A stretch of DNA of 6,159 nt. It comes from Desulfobacteraceae bacterium (GTDB lineage: Bacteria > Desulfobacterota > Desulfobacteria > Desulfobacterales > Desulfosalsimonadaceae). The notes under the pieces were generated by a model that did not search any database, was not told where the DNA came from, and saw only the letters and a program-made list of their open reading frames with translations. The translations under genes were made by a program, and so were the position numbers. This document shows positions 4,997-6,159 of this stretch, piece by piece. The DNA is taken from positions 1 through 6,159 of the forward strand of contig SLPT01000378.1 in NCBI GenBank assembly GCA_007131845.1. Reading direction: 5' to 3'. Every line of letters begins with the position of its first letter. Within the stretch, counting starts at the first letter, position 1.

Positions 4997-5355
4997 GTGA
5001 CTCCCTTCACATCGATGGATCCATAAAGGGAAACGTCAAGTCGGCCTCGGATGTCATTATCGGTAAAACCGGATCGTTCGAGGGGGATCTCTCCGCCGTC
5101 AACGTGCTTATCAGCGGGCGTTTCCAGGGGAATATCAGCGCCCAGCGCATGGAAATCGTGGCGGGCGGCCGCGTGGACGGGGAGGTTGAGGTGGCCGAGC
5201 TGGTGATCGAGTCCGGCGGCCATTTTAACGGCTCCAGCCGTATCCGCTCCGAGGCGCCGAGGCGTTTGTCCTACAGCGAAACGGATGCGGGTGATTCTTC
5301 CGAAGACGTCATGGACGTCGAGCCAGAAGAGCAGGACAAGCAGAGTACGGGATAG
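4900..5355 (+). CDS. Bactofilin (polymer-forming cytoskeletal protein)
   Basis: 151 residues, a usual length for bactofilins, which self-assemble without nucleotide into filaments at the membrane and direct local cell-wall growth or modification. The core (about residues 19-113) is the characteristic right-handed beta-helix, made of short repeats with regularly spaced hydrophobics and glycines: LHIDGSIKGNV, VIIGKTGSFEGDL, VLISGRFQGNI, MEIVAGGRVDGEV, LVIESGGHFNGSS. The N-terminus MAILGK is short and hydrophobic followed by a basic stretch (KRR), compatible with the membrane-targeting N-termini of bactofilins. The last ~35 residues are acidic and probably disordered. The start sits 97 bases inside the M23 gene, with its own ribosome-binding site. 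Operon partner of the peptidase, and it probably recruits or positions it. The downstream gene is convergent. Confidence 0.93.
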   Translation: MAILGKSGSQKRRNASATVVSGEAHLVGDLSLSDSLHIDGSIKGNVKSASDVIIGKTGSFEGDLSAVNVLISGRFQGNISAQRMEIVAGGRVDGEVEVAELVIESGGHFNGSSRIRSEAPRRLSYSETDAGDSSEDVMDVEPEEQDKQSTG

Positions 5356-5383
5356 GCGGCAAGCTCCCTGGCCGTAACCAGCA

Positions 5384-5411
5384 GAAAGTGAAAGGGCCTT
5401 CTTTTTCTTTC
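5384..5411. terminator. Possible bidirectional terminator between bactofilin and SagB-type gene
   Basis: GAAAG (5384-5388) pairs with CTTTC (5407-5411), and the stem continues inward through A-U, G-C and G-U pairs to a GCCT loop (5396-5399), with one U-U mismatch. The left arm is A-rich and the right arm T-rich, so transcripts from either side pass through a U-rich stretch. A wider outer pair GCGGC (5356-5360)/GCCGC (5413-5417) encloses it. The location between two convergent stops (5355 and 5422) fits. The stem is A/U-rich and not very stable. Confidence 0.45.
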
Positions 5412-5421
5412 AGCCGCGATT

Positions 5422-6159
5422 CTATAGTTTGCTCACCGGCGCAATGTAAATGGTGAATTCCTCGTCCCCGTCAATACCCAATAAAGCGTCCGAATACTCC
5501 TGATCATAAGCGGCAATGGCACAGGTGCCGCAGCCGATGGCTTCGCAGGCCAGGTAGAGGTTCTGGCAGACATGGCCCGCATCCAGGGCGATTACCTTGC
5601 AGGATGCGGCCCCGTAGCGCCATTCCATCCGCTCAGGAATCGTCGTCCAGATGAACGTGGCGGCGCTTTTTGCGGCAAATGCCTGTCCCAACGCCATTGT
5701 CGCTACTTTTTTCTCCAGGTCTTCATCGGTGCGAACCGGGGTGAGCTGGTGGGAAAGGGGCAGGTAGCGATAAATCCCTTTTTCCAGACTCTCCACGGAA
5801 AAAGCGGCGATGTAGGTCTCAAAGCTGTGCCGACAGCCTGCGGATGGAACGGTCCGAAGGGCGTGATAGGCACCTTGTTTTTTCCGGACGCCTTGGGTCG
5901 CCCACAGGAGAAACGATAGTTCGGAAAGCTTGAGGCTTCCTTTCGTGGCCGAACGGTGGGATTGACGGTTTGCAATGGCATTGGCCACCGCTACCGGCCG
6001 GACGGTGTCCCAGTAACGACTGCCCGGGAGTTCAATCATTCGGGCGTCTTCGGGGCAGGGCTTTTCCAGGGGCGGCGGGGCCAGGCCCCTGGATTGAGCC
6101 GTTTTTGAAAAATCGACCTGCTTGCGGATCGTGTCTTTCAGGAAAAATTTCCAGTCGGC
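5422..6159 (-). CDS. SagB/ThcOx-type nitroreductase-family dehydrogenase (N-terminus outside window)
   Basis: The frame is open from the window edge to the stop at 5422-5424 (245 residues). The ATG at 6039 is internal: the 40 codons before it remain open and read like the family's N-terminus (DWKFFLKDTIRK, then a PPP-containing segment). These are flavin (FMN)-dependent oxidoreductases; the name comes from SagB, which oxidises azolines to azoles in thiazole/oxazole-modified peptides, but many stand-alone members have no known substrate. Visible blocks: SHRSATKGSLKLSELSFLLW with the family's S-x-R-x motif and a TQG, then VPSAGCRHSFETY, GIYRYLPLSHQL, WRYGAASCKVIALDAGHVCQNL and a C-terminal AIGCGTCAIAAYDQ. 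These match the FMN-binding core. No YcaO cyclodehydratase or precursor peptide is seen within the window, so a role in peptide modification is not supported. It is convergent with the bactofilin gene. Confidence 0.88.
   Translation of the reverse strand, partial: ADWKFFLKDTIRKQVDFSKTAQSRGLAPPPLEKPCPEDARMIELPGSRYWDTVRPVAVANAIANRQSHRSATKGSLKLSELSFLLWATQGVRKKQGAYHALRTVPSAGCRHSFETYIAAFSVESLEKGIYRYLPLSHQLTPVRTDEDLEKKVATMALGQAFAAKSAATFIWTTIPERMEWRYGAASCKVIALDAGHVCQNLYLACEAIGCGTCAIAAYDQEYSDALLGIDGDEEFTIYIAPVSKL

Overview
The window is a stretch of bacterial chromosome with moderately high G+C. Its gene content (anaerobe-type thiolase, a two-gene RdgC arrangement, an M23 peptidase/bactofilin pair, a stand-alone SagB-type oxidoreductase) and a large intergenic palindrome suggest a deltaproteobacterial sulfate reducer or relative (Desulfobacterales-like). 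That placement is an inference from remembered family patterns; there is no rRNA or other phylogenetic marker here.

Layout. Bases 1-938 (+) hold the 3' part of an RdgC-family gene, overlapped by 8 bases (ATGCTTGA) by a second gene of 179 codons. The second protein is not obviously assignable alone, but in position, size and several short motifs it looks like the missing C-terminal half of RdgC, so the pair may be a split RdgC. Bases 1001-1558 (-) encode a complete MntP manganese exporter, convergent with the RdgC pair. Bases 1714-2967 (+) encode a complete thiolase with all active-site residues and an extra segment of about 20 residues in the loop region. Bases 3010-3438 (-) encode a 142-residue protein of unknown function, convergent with the thiolase.

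Bases 3439-4042 contain no convincing gene. They hold a tandem 10-bp repeat just upstream of the unknown gene, a ~126-bp imperfect palindrome resembling a MITE or REP-like repeat and flanked by an 8-bp direct repeat, a separate small hairpin, and a good sigma70-type promoter (TTGACA, 17-bp spacer, extended -10) reading into the next operon.

Bases 4043-5355 (+) form a cell-shape/cell-wall pair: a membrane-anchored M23 (LytM-type) endopeptidase, then a bactofilin whose start lies 97 bases inside the peptidase gene. Such pairs in other bacteria localise peptidoglycan hydrolysis on a bactofilin scaffold. Bases 5422-6159 (-) carry most of a SagB/ThcOx-type nitroreductase whose N-terminus lies beyond the window, convergent with the bactofilin gene and separated from it by a hairpin that could terminate both.

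No tRNA, rRNA, CRISPR array, transposase or phage gene is visible. The most unusual points are the possible two-gene RdgC, the large palindrome with flanking repeats, and the long overlap in the peptidase-bactofilin pair.
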